A stretch of 54,171 bases of DNA from Planctomycetota bacterium (GCA_021808485.1 JAKBBN010000013.1:1-54171), one strand, 5' to 3'; shown: positions 17,448 through 27,252, counted from the first letter of the stretch. Translations and numbers: made by a program. The notes: generated from the sequence alone by a model not told the origin.

Positions 17448-20400
17448 ATGGCGGCTTACAACCCGGTAAGTATCGAAAAGAAATGGCAAAAGCGCTGGCT
17501 GGAAAATCGCATCTTTGCATCGCGGCCGGCACCGGACACACCCCCTTTTTATGTGCTGGATATGTTCCCCTATCCATCCGGGGAAGGGCTTCATGTCGGC
17601 CATCCGGAAGGCTACACCGCCACGGATATCCTTGCGCGATATAAGCGCGCCCGTGGATTTGCGGTTATGCATCCCATGGGCTGGGACGCCTTCGGCCTGC
17701 CGGCGGAACAATATGCCATCAAAACCGACACTCACCCGGGCATCATCACAAAAAAAAATATTGATCGTTTTCGCGGCCAGCTTCAGTCCATCGGGTTTTC
17801 CTACGATTGGGATCGTGAGATCAACACCACCGACCCGGCATATTTTCGCTGGACACAATGGATATTCCTGAAATTGTATGACACCTGGTTTGACCCGCGG
17901 ACAAATCGCGGCCGCCCCATTCAAGAGCTCGCCGCCGAATTTGCCTCCGGTGCAAGGAACATTCCCGCCGAACTGCTTGATGGTCATGCGCAAGTCACCT
18001 GGTCGGATTTAAATGATACCCAACGCCGTAAAGTGCTGGCTCACTATCGCCTTGCCTATGAGGTGAAAGCGCCCGTGAATTGGTGCCCGGCGCTGGGCAC
18101 CGTGCTGGCCAATGAAGAAGTCATCGACGGCAAAAGTGAAGTCGGCGGTTTTCCGGTGGAACGCCGCCCCATGCGACAATGGATGCTGCGGATCACCGCC
18201 TATGCCCAGCGGCTGCTGGATGGGCTGGATACACTGGAATGGTCCGATTCACTTAAATTAATGCAGCGAAACTGGATCGGCCGCTCCGATGGGGCCCAGG
18301 TCCATTTCCATATTGCCCACGGCAATGCGATTGTCACCGTGTTCACCACCCGTCCGGATACGCTCTTCGGCGCCACGTACATGGTTTTGGCGCCGGAACA
18401 TCCGTTGGCTGATGTGCAGGTCTCATCCACCGGCGAAAATTCAGCCTGCCTCATTCCTGATCATTGGCCGGCCAATACGCCGGATAGCTGGAAATACAAC
18501 AACGCGGCCACCCCGCGTGAGGCCGTCCGCGCCTACCAGAACTGGACCAGCGCAAGATCGGAACGCCAGCGTCAGGAAGACACCGCTAAAACAGGCGCCT
18601 TCACCGGTCTGTTTGCCGTCAACCCGGTCAACGGCCGCACGATTCCCATTTTCATTTCCGATTATGTGCTGATGGGCTATGGCAGCGGGGCAATCATGGC
18701 CGTGCCCGGCCACGACCGCCGCGATTTTGCCTTCGCCGGCGCTTTCGGCCTGCCGGTGGAAAGCGTTGTGGCTGAAAGTCCGGATCAACAATCCGCTGCG
18801 GCTTTGCCTTTTGAAGACAACGGCTATGCGGTGAATTCCCCATGGATAAACGGGCTTTCCACGGAGGCCGCCCGGGAAAAAATGATTGAGTTGCTGGAAA
18901 AGCAGGGGCTCGGCCGCCTGCAGATCAATTACAAAATTCGCGACTGGTTGTTCTCCCGCCAGCGCTATTGGGGCGAACCGTTTCCTATTGTCCATCTGCC
19001 GGACGGCACCCATGCTCCTCTGGCGGACAGCGAACTGCCGCTGGAATTGCCGCCGATGAGTGATTTCAAGCCCACCGGCACAATGGACCCGCCATTGTCC
19101 AAGGCGGCCGCATGGCGGGATATACAGATCGTGCTGGAATCACCGCATGGCGCCGCCGGAAGCCAGACCGCCCGACTGGCCAAACCGGACGAAAACGGAA
19201 TTCCGGCGCGGCGCGAGATCAATACCATGCCGCAATGGGCGGGGTCATGCTGGTACTATCTGCGCTATCTGGATCCGCATAACAACCGGGCCTTTTGCGA
19301 TCCGCAAATGGAAAAATACTGGATGCACGGCCGCGGCGTGGATCTTTATATTGGAGGTGTGGAGCACGCTGTACTGCACCTGTTGTATTCCCGGTTCTGG
19401 CACAAGGTGCTTTATGACCTGGGTTATGTATCATCCGATGAGCCTTTTCAGCGTCTGGTGAATCAGGGGTTGATTCTTGGTGAAGCCGAATACACGCTTT
19501 TTACTGACGAATCCGGGGTTTGCGTCTCATTGGAGGATGTCGCTCCCGATTGGGATTCACGGCCCGGCCCGGACGGCCGCGCCCAGGTTATATCCCAGTC
19601 CCGCATTACCGGTAAACTGTTGATCGGCTGCCGTTGCCGGCCCGATGAAGTTGAAAAGCGCGGCGAGGGATTTGTCTTGAAGCGCGATCCGGCGATCACT
19701 GTGGACACCCGCTCCTTTAAAATGAGCAAATCACGCGGCAATGTGGTGAATCCCGACGATGTTATCCGCGATTTCGGCGCCGATTCCCTGCGGCTGTTTG
19801 AAATGTTCATGGGGCCGCTTGAACAGGTTAAGCCATGGAGCACCGCCGGCGTCGAAGGCGTCTACCGCTTTCTGCAACGCGTCTGGCGGAATCTCAATGG
19901 CGGTGAGGACCCATGCCGCGTTGTTTATCCTGAGCCGGACGGAGGCTTCCGTCGAAACAAACAGCCGGCGACCGGATTGCTGAATCCGGACCAAAATGCC
20001 GAGGCACTTGCGGATGCCCGGGCCATAGTGCGTCCCATGCACCGGACCATTCGCAAAGTCACCGGCGACATCGAAAGACTGGCCTTTAACACGGCCATCA
20101 GCAGTCTTATGGAATTTAACAACGTCCTCTCGCGGCTCAAATGGATACCCGAAGCCGCGGCCATGACAATGCTTCGTTTGCTTGAGCCGCTGGCGCCGCA
20201 TATTGCCGAAGAACTTTATGAGCAGCTCGCACTGCGGACGACGGCCTCCATTTCACTGCTCCCCTGGCCCGACTGGGATGAAACTCTTTGCACGGATGCC
20301 GAATTGGACCTGCCCGTGCAGATAAACGGCAAACTTTCCGGCAGGGTGAAGGTGCCCAATGACGCGGATGCCGATGCGGTGGTGGACGCGGCGATGCGGG

Positions 20401-20486
20401 ATGCGGGCGTGCAGGCCAAACTCGCCGGAAGGCCGGTGAAAAAACCTGTGTATGTGCAGGGCCGCATGTTGAATCTTGTGGTGTAA
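17448..20486 (+). CDS. leuS: Leucyl-tRNA synthetase
   Basis: 1012 aa, GGAG 10 bases before the ATG. It charges tRNA-Leu with leucine. The HIGH motif appears as FPYPSGEGLHVGH (about residue 46) and the second signature as FKMSKSRGNVVNP (about residue 757). The CP1 editing domain runs about 235-430 (TTRPDTLFGATYMVLAPEH, GSGAIMAVPGHDRRDF). Anticodon-binding and C-terminal domains follow, ending in KKPVYVQGRMLNLVV. It is about 150 residues longer than the usual bacterial enzyme (about 860). Visible extra material includes about 55 residues after LYDTWFDPRTN (about 145-200, before VNWCPALGTVLANEE) and a long leucine-specific insert before KMSKS. Confidence 0.98.
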   Translation: MAAYNPVSIEKKWQKRWLENRIFASRPAPDTPPFYVLDMFPYPSGEGLHVGHPEGYTATDILARYKRARGFAVMHPMGWDAFGLPAEQYAIKTDTHPGIITKKNIDRFRGQLQSIGFSYDWDREINTTDPAYFRWTQWIFLKLYDTWFDPRTNRGRPIQELAAEFASGARNIPAELLDGHAQVTWSDLNDTQRRKVLAHYRLAYEVKAPVNWCPALGTVLANEEVIDGKSEVGGFPVERRPMRQWMLRITAYAQRLLDGLDTLEWSDSLKLMQRNWIGRSDGAQVHFHIAHGNAIVTVFTTRPDTLFGATYMVLAPEHPLADVQVSSTGENSACLIPDHWPANTPDSWKYNNAATPREAVRAYQNWTSARSERQRQEDTAKTGAFTGLFAVNPVNGRTIPIFISDYVLMGYGSGAIMAVPGHDRRDFAFAGAFGLPVESVVAESPDQQSAAALPFEDNGYAVNSPWINGLSTEAAREKMIELLEKQGLGRLQINYKIRDWLFSRQRYWGEPFPIVHLPDGTHAPLADSELPLELPPMSDFKPTGTMDPPLSKAAAWRDIQIVLESPHGAAGSQTARLAKPDENGIPARREINTMPQWAGSCWYYLRYLDPHNNRAFCDPQMEKYWMHGRGVDLYIGGVEHAVLHLLYSRFWHKVLYDLGYVSSDEPFQRLVNQGLILGEAEYTLFTDESGVCVSLEDVAPDWDSRPGPDGRAQVISQSRITGKLLIGCRCRPDEVEKRGEGFVLKRDPAITVDTRSFKMSKSRGNVVNPDDVIRDFGADSLRLFEMFMGPLEQVKPWSTAGVEGVYRFLQRVWRNLNGGEDPCRVVYPEPDGGFRRNKQPATGLLNPDQNAEALADARAIVRPMHRTIRKVTGDIERLAFNTAISSLMEFNNVLSRLKWIPEAAAMTMLRLLEPLAPHIAEELYEQLALRTTASISLLPWPDWDETLCTDAELDLPVQINGKLSGRVKVPNDADADAVVDAAMRDAGVQAKLAGRPVKKPVYVQGRMLNLVV

Positions 20487-20526
20487 ACCCGGCGGGCGGC
20501 GGCTGCGCCAAAACCACAGGTGCGAT

Positions 20527-21564
20527 ATGGAGCAATGGTACAAACGGATCATCAGCGGCGAAGCCGCCGGACTTGTCCCGGCGATCATTCGCTATTTGCT
20601 GGCGATGGCCGCCTTTGTATACGGACTTATCGTCAGCATTCGATCATTGGCCTATGACTGGGGCTGGATCAAAGTGGAAAAGCTTCCGGTGCCGGTGATT
20701 GCCGTCGGCAATCTCACAACAGGTGGAACCGGCAAAACACCGACGGTCATCATGATTGTTCAGGAACTGCTCTGCATGGGCCGCCGCCCCGCCGTTCTCA
20801 CCAGGGGACACAAAGCCCCGACGGATGCGCTTCCTGATGAAGTCATGGTGATACAGGAACAGTGCCCCGGCGTTCCGGTGGTGGTCAACCGCGATCGCGT
20901 GGCCGGCGGACGCACGGCCATTGACCGGCACCATGCGGATGTGCTGGTACTCGATGACGGGTTTCAATATCGGCGATTGGACCGGGATTTGAACCTGCTG
21001 CTGGTGGATGCCACGAGCCCCATGGGCATTCCCGGATTGTTGCCCGCCGGATCGTGGCGGGAACCTCCCGGCGCCATGCGCCGCGCCAATGCCATTATGC
21101 TCACCCGGTGCGAACAGGTCCCGCCGGAACTTGCGGATATGGCCGCCGGTCTGTTGGCGGAATGGCGCAGTCCGCGGGATATATTTCAACAGCACACCCG
21201 GACGCTCGGCTTGTTTGATGCACAAGGCCTGCCGATTACCGATCCCCCGAAACGGGTGCTGGCCTTCGCCGGCGTCGCCAATCCGGAAGGCTTTGTGCGC
21301 ACGATAGAGGCCATGGGTATTACCGTGGCGGCCGGTTGCTGGTTTGATGATCACCATGTGTATGACCTGCCCGGCGACATGGAAAAACTTAAGAAAATTG
21401 CAGCCTCCTGCAACGTTACGGCTCTGCTGACCACGCAAAAGGATTGGGTAAAACTTCGCACCGCAAATTGCCCGATTCCTGTTTATCATGTGCGAATCGC
21501 CGCTTATGTGACTGGACCGGAAACATCCAGCTGGCGGGAGAAGTTAACGGAAATTATAAAGTGA
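20527..21564 (+). CDS. lpxK: Tetraacyldisaccharide 4'-kinase LpxK
   Basis: 345 aa from the ATG at 20527 (MEQWYKRIISG), with AGGTG upstream; the frame is open back to 20476, overlapping leuS. LpxK phosphorylates the lipid A disaccharide at the inner-membrane cytoplasmic face. An N-terminal membrane-associated helix (LAMAAFVYGLIVSIRSLAYDW) precedes VIAVGNLTTGGTGKTP, the Walker A. VLVLDDGFQYRRLDRDLNLLLVD is the family-defining DDGFQ region, and LLTTQKDWVKL lies near the end. It follows leuS by 40 bp and belongs functionally with lpxA. Confidence 0.95.
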   Translation: MEQWYKRIISGEAAGLVPAIIRYLLAMAAFVYGLIVSIRSLAYDWGWIKVEKLPVPVIAVGNLTTGGTGKTPTVIMIVQELLCMGRRPAVLTRGHKAPTDALPDEVMVIQEQCPGVPVVVNRDRVAGGRTAIDRHHADVLVLDDGFQYRRLDRDLNLLLVDATSPMGIPGLLPAGSWREPPGAMRRANAIMLTRCEQVPPELADMAAGLLAEWRSPRDIFQQHTRTLGLFDAQGLPITDPPKRVLAFAGVANPEGFVRTIEAMGITVAAGCWFDDHHVYDLPGDMEKLKKIAASCNVTALLTTQKDWVKLRTANCPIPVYHVRIAAYVTGPETSSWREKLTEIIK

Positions 21565-21644
21565 CTTTTTTGATAAAAGCGATTATTATGTGTCCCCGGC
21601 AGTTGTCTTGGTCGTACCGAATGACGTGTAGTTCGAGCTAACGC

Positions 21645-23138
21645 ATGATACATCCACCGCACGAATTAAGAACTATGGTCGAAGGGTTCGCCGTACCGCG
21701 AATTCTGGTAGTCGGAGACCTGATACTTGACCAGTATGTGTACGGTGATGCGGAGCGCCTCTCGCCGGAGGCGCCTGTGCCCGTGGTGCGCGAGCGCTAC
21801 CGCGAATACCGCGTGGGCGGCGCGGGCAACGTGGCGCTCTTTCTGGCGACGCTGGGGGCCAAGCCGACGGTAGTCGGCGTGTGCGGAGATGACGATAGCG
21901 GCCGTAGGGTCGGTCAACTGCTGACCAAGGCCGGCGTTGCCACCAGCGGGCTCGTAGCGGTCAACAACCGTCCCACCAGCACAAAAACGCGCGTGGTCGG
22001 TCTGGCACAACATCGGCATCAGCAGCAGATGTTGCGGCTGGATCATGAGGTGTCCGATCCAATTGGCGAAAGCCTGCAATCCCGCGTGCTGGAAATTATC
22101 GACGTTGAACTTTCCGCTCATGACATTGTATGCGTGGAGGACTATAACAAGGGCCTGTTCTCCGGTGATATGTGTCAACTGATTATCCGTATGGCCCGCG
22201 ACCGCGGGGTGGAAGTTTTGGTGGACCCGGCGGCCGTTTCCGATTACAGTCGGTATTTCAACGCGTCTGTAATCACTCCCAACCGTGCGGAAGCCCAGCT
22301 TGCCAGCGGGAAAAAAATGCGCAGCGCCGCTGATGCGCCGGCCGTTGCCGCGCAGCTGCGCAACCAACTGAAGCTGGACGCATGCGTCCTGACACTTGAT
22401 CGCGATGGTATGTATCTGCTGGAAGGCGGTTCTTCGGGAAAATTGCACCCTACCCGGCCGCGCACCGTGTACGATGTCACCGGTGCGGGCGACATGGTCC
22501 TGGCGATGCTGACAATGGCCCGGACTGCAAAAATTCCATGGAGCGCCGCCGTGGACCTCGGCAATATCGCCGGCGGTCTGGAGGTGGAGCGTTTCGGCTG
22601 CGTGCCGGTCACCAAGGCGGAAATCATTGCCGAATTGGCGCGATTGGAAGGCGGTGGAAACTCGAAAATCCGCACCGCCGCGGAATTGAGCGGAGAACTG
22701 CAGTCACGGAAAAAAGCGGGGGAACGCATCTGTTTCACCAACGGTGTATTTGATATTCTGCATGCCGGCCATGTGCAATATCTGCAGTTTGCGCGTGCCC
22801 AGGCCGACATTCTGGTTGTCGGTGTAAATACCGATGTATCCGTGCGTCGGCTAAAGGGAAACTCGCGGCCGGTGAATGCGCTGGCCGACCGGCTTGCGGT
22901 GCTCGCCGGACTTGCATCTGTTGATTTTTTGGTATCATTTGACGACGATACACCGCTGGAACTTATTAAGGGAATTTCACCCGATGTGTTGGTCAAGGGA
23001 AGCGACTATGCCGATAAGAATGTTGTAGGGCGCGAATGGGTGGAGTCCGGCGGCGGCCACGTTGTACTGGCGCCGTTCCTTCCGGGACGCTCAACTTCGC
23101 GCATGATTGAAAAAGTTGCCGAGAAATCGCCAACTTGA
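21645..23138 (+). CDS. hldE: Bifunctional heptose 7-phosphate kinase / heptose 1-phosphate adenylyltransferase HldE
   Basis: 497 aa. The N-terminal PfkB-type sugar kinase (about 1-330) shows ILVVGDLILDQYVYG, RLSPEAPVPVV, GGAGNVALFLA and the catalytic DVTGAGDMVLA. The C-terminal cytidylyltransferase-like domain (about 350-490) starts RICFTNGVFDILHAGHVQYL with the HxGH motif and continues to VDFLVSFDDDTPLELI and VKGSDYADKNVVG. It makes ADP-heptose precursors for the LPS inner core together with GmhB, which follows 57 bp downstream. The start is the first ATG; a second one is 10 codons in, and neither has a strong ribosome site. Confidence 0.96.
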   Translation: MIHPPHELRTMVEGFAVPRILVVGDLILDQYVYGDAERLSPEAPVPVVRERYREYRVGGAGNVALFLATLGAKPTVVGVCGDDDSGRRVGQLLTKAGVATSGLVAVNNRPTSTKTRVVGLAQHRHQQQMLRLDHEVSDPIGESLQSRVLEIIDVELSAHDIVCVEDYNKGLFSGDMCQLIIRMARDRGVEVLVDPAAVSDYSRYFNASVITPNRAEAQLASGKKMRSAADAPAVAAQLRNQLKLDACVLTLDRDGMYLLEGGSSGKLHPTRPRTVYDVTGAGDMVLAMLTMARTAKIPWSAAVDLGNIAGGLEVERFGCVPVTKAEIIAELARLEGGGNSKIRTAAELSGELQSRKKAGERICFTNGVFDILHAGHVQYLQFARAQADILVVGVNTDVSVRRLKGNSRPVNALADRLAVLAGLASVDFLVSFDDDTPLELIKGISPDVLVKGSDYADKNVVGREWVESGGGHVVLAPFLPGRSTSRMIEKVAEKSPT

Positions 23139-23195
23139 AATGGCGGCGAACTGACCGGTCGACAAAAAAACGGCCGGGTAACGGGTGGACAGACG

Positions 23196-24209
23196 ATGGC
23201 AGAACGGGCTGTTTTTCTGGACAGGGATAACACCATCATCGCCAATGATGGATATCTTGGCGATCCATCCAAGGTCAAACTTCTGCCCGGCGCCGCCGCG
23301 GCACTGACTTCTCTGCGCCGTCTTGACTATCGCATTATTGTTGTCAGCAATCAAAGCGGCGTGGCACGCGGCCTGTTTGATGAAGCCGCAGTGGAAGCCG
23401 TTAATGCCGAAATGGTGCGACAGCTGCGCGAGCAGGCCGGAGCCAACATTGACGCCAGTTACTATTGCCCGTTTCATCCGCAGGCGGTTATTCCCGAATA
23501 CCGTATGGAGCATGAATGGCGAAAGCCAAAACCCGGCATGCTGAAAGCCGCCGCGGAAGCTTTTGGATTGGAACTGACCCGGTGCTGGATGATCGGCGAT
23601 ATGCCCCGGGATATTGCCGCAGGCGCGGCCGTCGGCTGCCGCACGATCCTGCTCACTGATCCGGAGGCTCTGCCCCAGCCGCAGGAAAGTTCACCGGCCG
23701 TAACACCCAACTTTGTTGTGCGCACATTGGCCGACGCGGCACGAATAATCGTGCGCGAGGGCGGATCCACGGTAAAAAATCCGTCCACGGCGGTTTCCAC
23801 GGATTCACCGCCCGCCGCCCCGGCTCCGCCGGAACCTGTTCTGGCCGATACCGCCATCGCCGAAAGCATTGCCGCAAAGATTGCCGCCGCAATTCCCCGG
23901 CCGGAACCGGTACGGCCGGTGCTCGAAGAGATGCTTCAGCAACTCCGCCATATCAATCGACACAATAATATGTCAGATTTTTCGTTATCCCTGTTACTGG
24001 CCACGATCGGTCAAGTCATTGTTCTGGCGCTACTGGCCGTCGCAGCATGGGACGCCCTGAAAGCCGCTGGAATGGCTTCGGCAAATCTGGGGCAATCGTG
24101 GTGGTATTTTCGGATAGAGGAGCAGGTTAAATCAATCGAATGGTTTCTGGCCGCGATTGTGTTGCAGGGAATTGTTATCGCCTTTCACCTGCACAAGAAA
24201 AACGCTTAG
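23196..24209 (+). CDS. gmhB: Heptose 1,7-bisphosphate 7-phosphatase (GmhB-like) with C-terminal membrane anchor
   Basis: 337 aa, about 150 longer than ordinary GmhB. Residues 1-185 form a HAD phosphatase: VFLDRDNTI (both catalytic Asp), VVSNQSGVARG, RKPKPGMLKAA and WMIGDMPRDIAAG. The GmhB zinc loop normally reads CxH...CxC; here the first half is present (YCPFHPQ) but the second Cys pair is replaced (EYRMEHEWRKPKPG), so zinc binding may be lost or altered. Residues about 190-250 are a Pro/Ala-rich linker. Two hydrophobic helices follow (about 258-285, LATIGQVIVLALLAVAAW, and 316-332, WFLAAIVLQGIVIAFHL), suggesting membrane tethering. Position directly after hldE supports the heptose role. Confidence 0.85.
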   Translation: MAERAVFLDRDNTIIANDGYLGDPSKVKLLPGAAAALTSLRRLDYRIIVVSNQSGVARGLFDEAAVEAVNAEMVRQLREQAGANIDASYYCPFHPQAVIPEYRMEHEWRKPKPGMLKAAAEAFGLELTRCWMIGDMPRDIAAGAAVGCRTILLTDPEALPQPQESSPAVTPNFVVRTLADAARIIVREGGSTVKNPSTAVSTDSPPAAPAPPEPVLADTAIAESIAAKIAAAIPRPEPVRPVLEEMLQQLRHINRHNNMSDFSLSLLLATIGQVIVLALLAVAAWDALKAAGMASANLGQSWWYFRIEEQVKSIEWFLAAIVLQGIVIAFHLHKKNA

Positions 24210-24248
24210 GCGATCAGGCAAATTTAGTGACGTCAGGAGTAGCTGCAT

Positions 24249-25007
24249 ATGCGCCCTGTTATTGGAATATCAATGAATCATGGCCCCCTGGACCGACACC
24301 CCCTGCATTATGATCTGTCGTCCTTATATCCAGCCGCCATTGAAAAGGCCGGCGGCCTTCCGCTGCTGCTCCCGCACACCCATGACCCCGCCCTGCGCAC
24401 GGAAATGCTGGCCCAGTTACATGGCCTGCTGATTCCCGGCGGTGATGATATTGATCCGGCTCTCTTTGGCCAGCCCGCCCACCATTCCACCATCAAAATG
24501 GATGCCGCCCGCCAGGCTTTTGACCTGGCCATGCTGTCACTGGCTGAGCAGCGCGGCATGCCGGTGCTTGGAATTTGCCTGGGATGCCAGTTGATGAATG
24601 TGCAGCGCGGCGGCACCCTGCATCAAAGCATTGCCGATCTTGGCCGGCACGGCAACGTCAGCCACAAGCCAAATGCCGATGGTTCGGAAGGAAACGACGC
24701 GCACCACCCGGTAAAAATCGCCGGTGGTTCCGGCCTCGCCAAGATTTTTCGCACCAACGAACTGAACGTCAACTCCCGGCACCGGCAGGCCATTGACCGC
24801 GTAGGCTATGGACTTCTTGCTTCGGCGGTTTCACCGGATGATCTAATTGAGGCGCTGGAAGATATTACCCTCGATTTTTGGATCGGCGTGCAATGGCACG
24901 CCGAGGGCCTGACCGATGACACCAACTCCAAGCTGTTTGCTGCGTTTATTGCAGCTTCCGCGGAATTTTCCCGCAATGCGGGCATTGGTACGGATTCCAG
25001 CCTTTAA
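24249..25007 (+). CDS. Peptidase C26 / gamma-glutamyl-GABA hydrolase-like class I amidotransferase
   Basis: 252 aa, AGGAG 9 bases before the ATG. The class I glutamine amidotransferase fold is indicated by PVIGISMN at the start, LLIPGGDDIDPALFGQ, and VLGICLGCQLMNVQRGG with the nucleophile Cys near residue 110. VNSRHRQAID and WIGVQWHAEG follow; the His is present, but the usual QWHPE reads QWHAE, with Glu still next but one to His. The family cleaves gamma-glutamyl bonds, for example in putrescine breakdown (PuuD). No polyamine genes are nearby, so the substrate is open. Confidence 0.87.
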   Translation: MRPVIGISMNHGPLDRHPLHYDLSSLYPAAIEKAGGLPLLLPHTHDPALRTEMLAQLHGLLIPGGDDIDPALFGQPAHHSTIKMDAARQAFDLAMLSLAEQRGMPVLGICLGCQLMNVQRGGTLHQSIADLGRHGNVSHKPNADGSEGNDAHHPVKIAGGSGLAKIFRTNELNVNSRHRQAIDRVGYGLLASAVSPDDLIEALEDITLDFWIGVQWHAEGLTDDTNSKLFAAFIAASAEFSRNAGIGTDSSL

Positions 25008-25061
25008 CGGGATTCCTGTTTACTTTTTTCCAGGTGACTTTCCTCCGGAGTATAGCTCCTT

Positions 25062-25658
25062 ATGCCGTTTGATTTTAAGTCGGTCTTTAACCTTGCCCAA
25101 CCATATGGCAAATTTCTGGCGACTCATGGTACCACGGAAAGGCAGCATCGCTGGCAGAATGTGTACGATGCCGTCACACTGACACCGGAGCAGTCCAATC
25201 TCCTGGCGGGATTCCGAAGAAAAATGCATGTTTTATGCCTCGCGGGCGTCTGGTGCGGCGACTGCATTAATGCCTGCCCGATCTTCCAGCGATTTGCCGA
25301 AGCCTCCAATTCCATTGACCTGCGATTTGTAAATCGCCCCCAGGATTTTAACCCGGACGCCTCGGATCCGGTGACCGCGTTAGCAAAAGAGCTTTCCATC
25401 TGCGGATCTCCGCGTGTGCCCGTGCTCGTATTTTTCTCCGAGGATTGGTTTGAATGCGAACGCTTCGGCGAACGAACGCTTGCAACCTATCGCGCCAAGG
25501 CCGCTTCAATGCACGGCGCGGCCTGCCCCACGGGGCTTATAGCGCCCCCGCCTGATTCGCTGGCTGCCAATTGCGCCGAATGGCTTACCCATTTTGAACG
25601 TGTGCAGTTGATGCTCCTGACCAGCCCGCGATTGCAGAAATTAAATGGTGAACTTTAA
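25062..25658 (+). CDS. Thioredoxin-like protein
   Basis: 198 aa. HVLCLAGVWCGDCINACPIF carries a WCGDC active-site-like motif, and SPRVPVLVFFSEDWFE gives the cis-Pro region (RVPV), so it fits the thioredoxin fold (PF14595-like). There is no signal peptide, so it is probably cytoplasmic. The N-terminal 50 residues are a helical extension. A GGAG/CTCC inverted repeat overlaps the region just before the ATG and could mask the ribosome site. Partner and reaction are unknown. Confidence 0.82.
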   Translation: MPFDFKSVFNLAQPYGKFLATHGTTERQHRWQNVYDAVTLTPEQSNLLAGFRRKMHVLCLAGVWCGDCINACPIFQRFAEASNSIDLRFVNRPQDFNPDASDPVTALAKELSICGSPRVPVLVFFSEDWFECERFGERTLATYRAKAASMHGAACPTGLIAPPPDSLAANCAEWLTHFERVQLMLLTSPRLQKLNGEL

Positions 25659-25849
25659 AAACCCGCCGCCGCGCCCATCGAGCCTTCTTATCCGCTATTG
25701 CCCGCGCCATGAGAAATGGGTATGGTGGCGCGGTCGGCCGAGGTGACCAGCTGCGCTGCCGTATCGACAGCCGCGTGTCCGGAAAACCGAACCCGTGCAA
25801 TGATCGTAGCCGCCACGATGGGCCGCAGCCTCTTAATAGTGAAGCACTT

Positions 25850-27166
25850 ATGATCCACCATGGCAAATTCAGCCTGTTTGTCTTTACGGCATTTGTTTTT
25901 ATGCCGGTACTCGCCGCCTGTCCGGCGCCAGCCGCTGGAATTTCATGGCGCCAGGCCCTGCCGCGAATTCCACACCGCACGTTCAACATTACCCGTTACG
26001 GCGCAGCGCCAAATGCTTCCCAACCCGCCACGGCGGCCATTGCGCGTGCTTTAAAGGCGTGCGGCCATGCCGGCGGCGGCACGGTGGTAATCCCCAAGGG
26101 TACTTTTATCAGCGGTCCCATCCGTCTTCATAGCGGAACCAACCTTCACCTGAATCACGGCGCCGTCCTCCTGATGCAGTCTTATGGCCGATACCCGGAG
26201 TCACAAGGCCGATACGCGGACTTCATCAGCGCCGACGGCGCCCACGATATCGCCATCACCGGTCATGGCACAATTAACGGCCGGGGGGCGGCTTGGTGGG
26301 CGGCTTACCGTCGTCGCCCCGATGGCACGATTCCCCAGCTGCCGCACCGTCCGCAAATGATCGCCATGAACAACGTGCATCGGCTGTTGATTCGGAACGT
26401 CCGCCTGGTGAATCCCGCCAACACGCACATATCCATTCGCAACGCGTGCAAACATGTCACTATCCGCGGCATTTTGATCCATGCTCCCCGGTACTCGCCC
26501 AACACGGATGGAATGGACATTTGCGGCCGGGACATTCTCATCACCCATTGCCGCATTTCCGACGGCGATGACTGTATTGCCATCGGCAGCGGCGGCAGGT
26601 CGCAACGACATCACTTTCAGTGCCGCCACATCGTCATCAGCCATTGTATCTTCGGCTACGGCCACGGCTTGTCCATCGGCAGTTTCACCCGCGGCGGCAT
26701 TGCCGACGTGCTGGTTAACCACTGCACATTCCATAACACGACCGCTGGAATACGCCTTAAATCCAATCAGGGCCGGGGCGGCCGGGTAGAAAATCTAACG
26801 TATGAGAATCTGACCATGCATCATGTTCGCTGGCCTGTTTTCATATCCAGCTATTATCCCCATGCGCCCAAACAGCCCTGGCTGAACCGGACGCAAACCA
26901 TGAATCAATTTACGCCCCGCTGGAACAATATCCGTATCATCAATTTTGTTGCGCACGGTTCAAAGGTTGCCGCACGGATCATCGGCCTCGCCCAGGCGCC
27001 GATCCGCAACCTGGTGCTGCAAAACGTGCGCATCACCTCGTTGACCGGCATGACCATCATTGACGCGGCAAACGTTCGGATTATTCACTGCACCATCGCC
27101 GCAGTTCGCGGCAAACCACTCATTATTCACCATGCGACGATCACAGTAACGGACCTGCAAAAATAA
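25850..27166 (+). CDS. Secreted glycoside hydrolase family 28 (polygalacturonase-like)
   Basis: 438 aa from the ATG at 25850, chosen because it gives a signal peptide (MIHHGKFSLFVFTAFVFMPV, cut near PAPAAG); the open frame starts earlier at 25709. GH28 enzymes hydrolyse alpha-linked galacturonan or rhamnogalacturonan using a right-handed beta-helix. The four family motifs are visible: NTDGMDI (about residue 218), DGDDCIAIGSG (about 237), GYGHGLSIGSF (about 270) and GIRLKSNQG. GAAPNASQPATAAIARALKACG is the usual N-terminal helix. Preference within the family cannot be told. No pectin-utilisation cluster follows. Confidence 0.92.
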   Translation: MIHHGKFSLFVFTAFVFMPVLAACPAPAAGISWRQALPRIPHRTFNITRYGAAPNASQPATAAIARALKACGHAGGGTVVIPKGTFISGPIRLHSGTNLHLNHGAVLLMQSYGRYPESQGRYADFISADGAHDIAITGHGTINGRGAAWWAAYRRRPDGTIPQLPHRPQMIAMNNVHRLLIRNVRLVNPANTHISIRNACKHVTIRGILIHAPRYSPNTDGMDICGRDILITHCRISDGDDCIAIGSGGRSQRHHFQCRHIVISHCIFGYGHGLSIGSFTRGGIADVLVNHCTFHNTTAGIRLKSNQGRGGRVENLTYENLTMHHVRWPVFISSYYPHAPKQPWLNRTQTMNQFTPRWNNIRIINFVAHGSKVAARIIGLAQAPIRNLVLQNVRITSLTGMTIIDAANVRIIHCTIAAVRGKPLIIHHATITVTDLQK

Positions 27167-27252
27167 AGATGTTCGCGACCGGGCACGCCGGTCCGCTGCG
27201 GCCCCGCGGCCTTTCGCCCCAGTTTGAACCTTCATCGTCAATAAACATCGGT

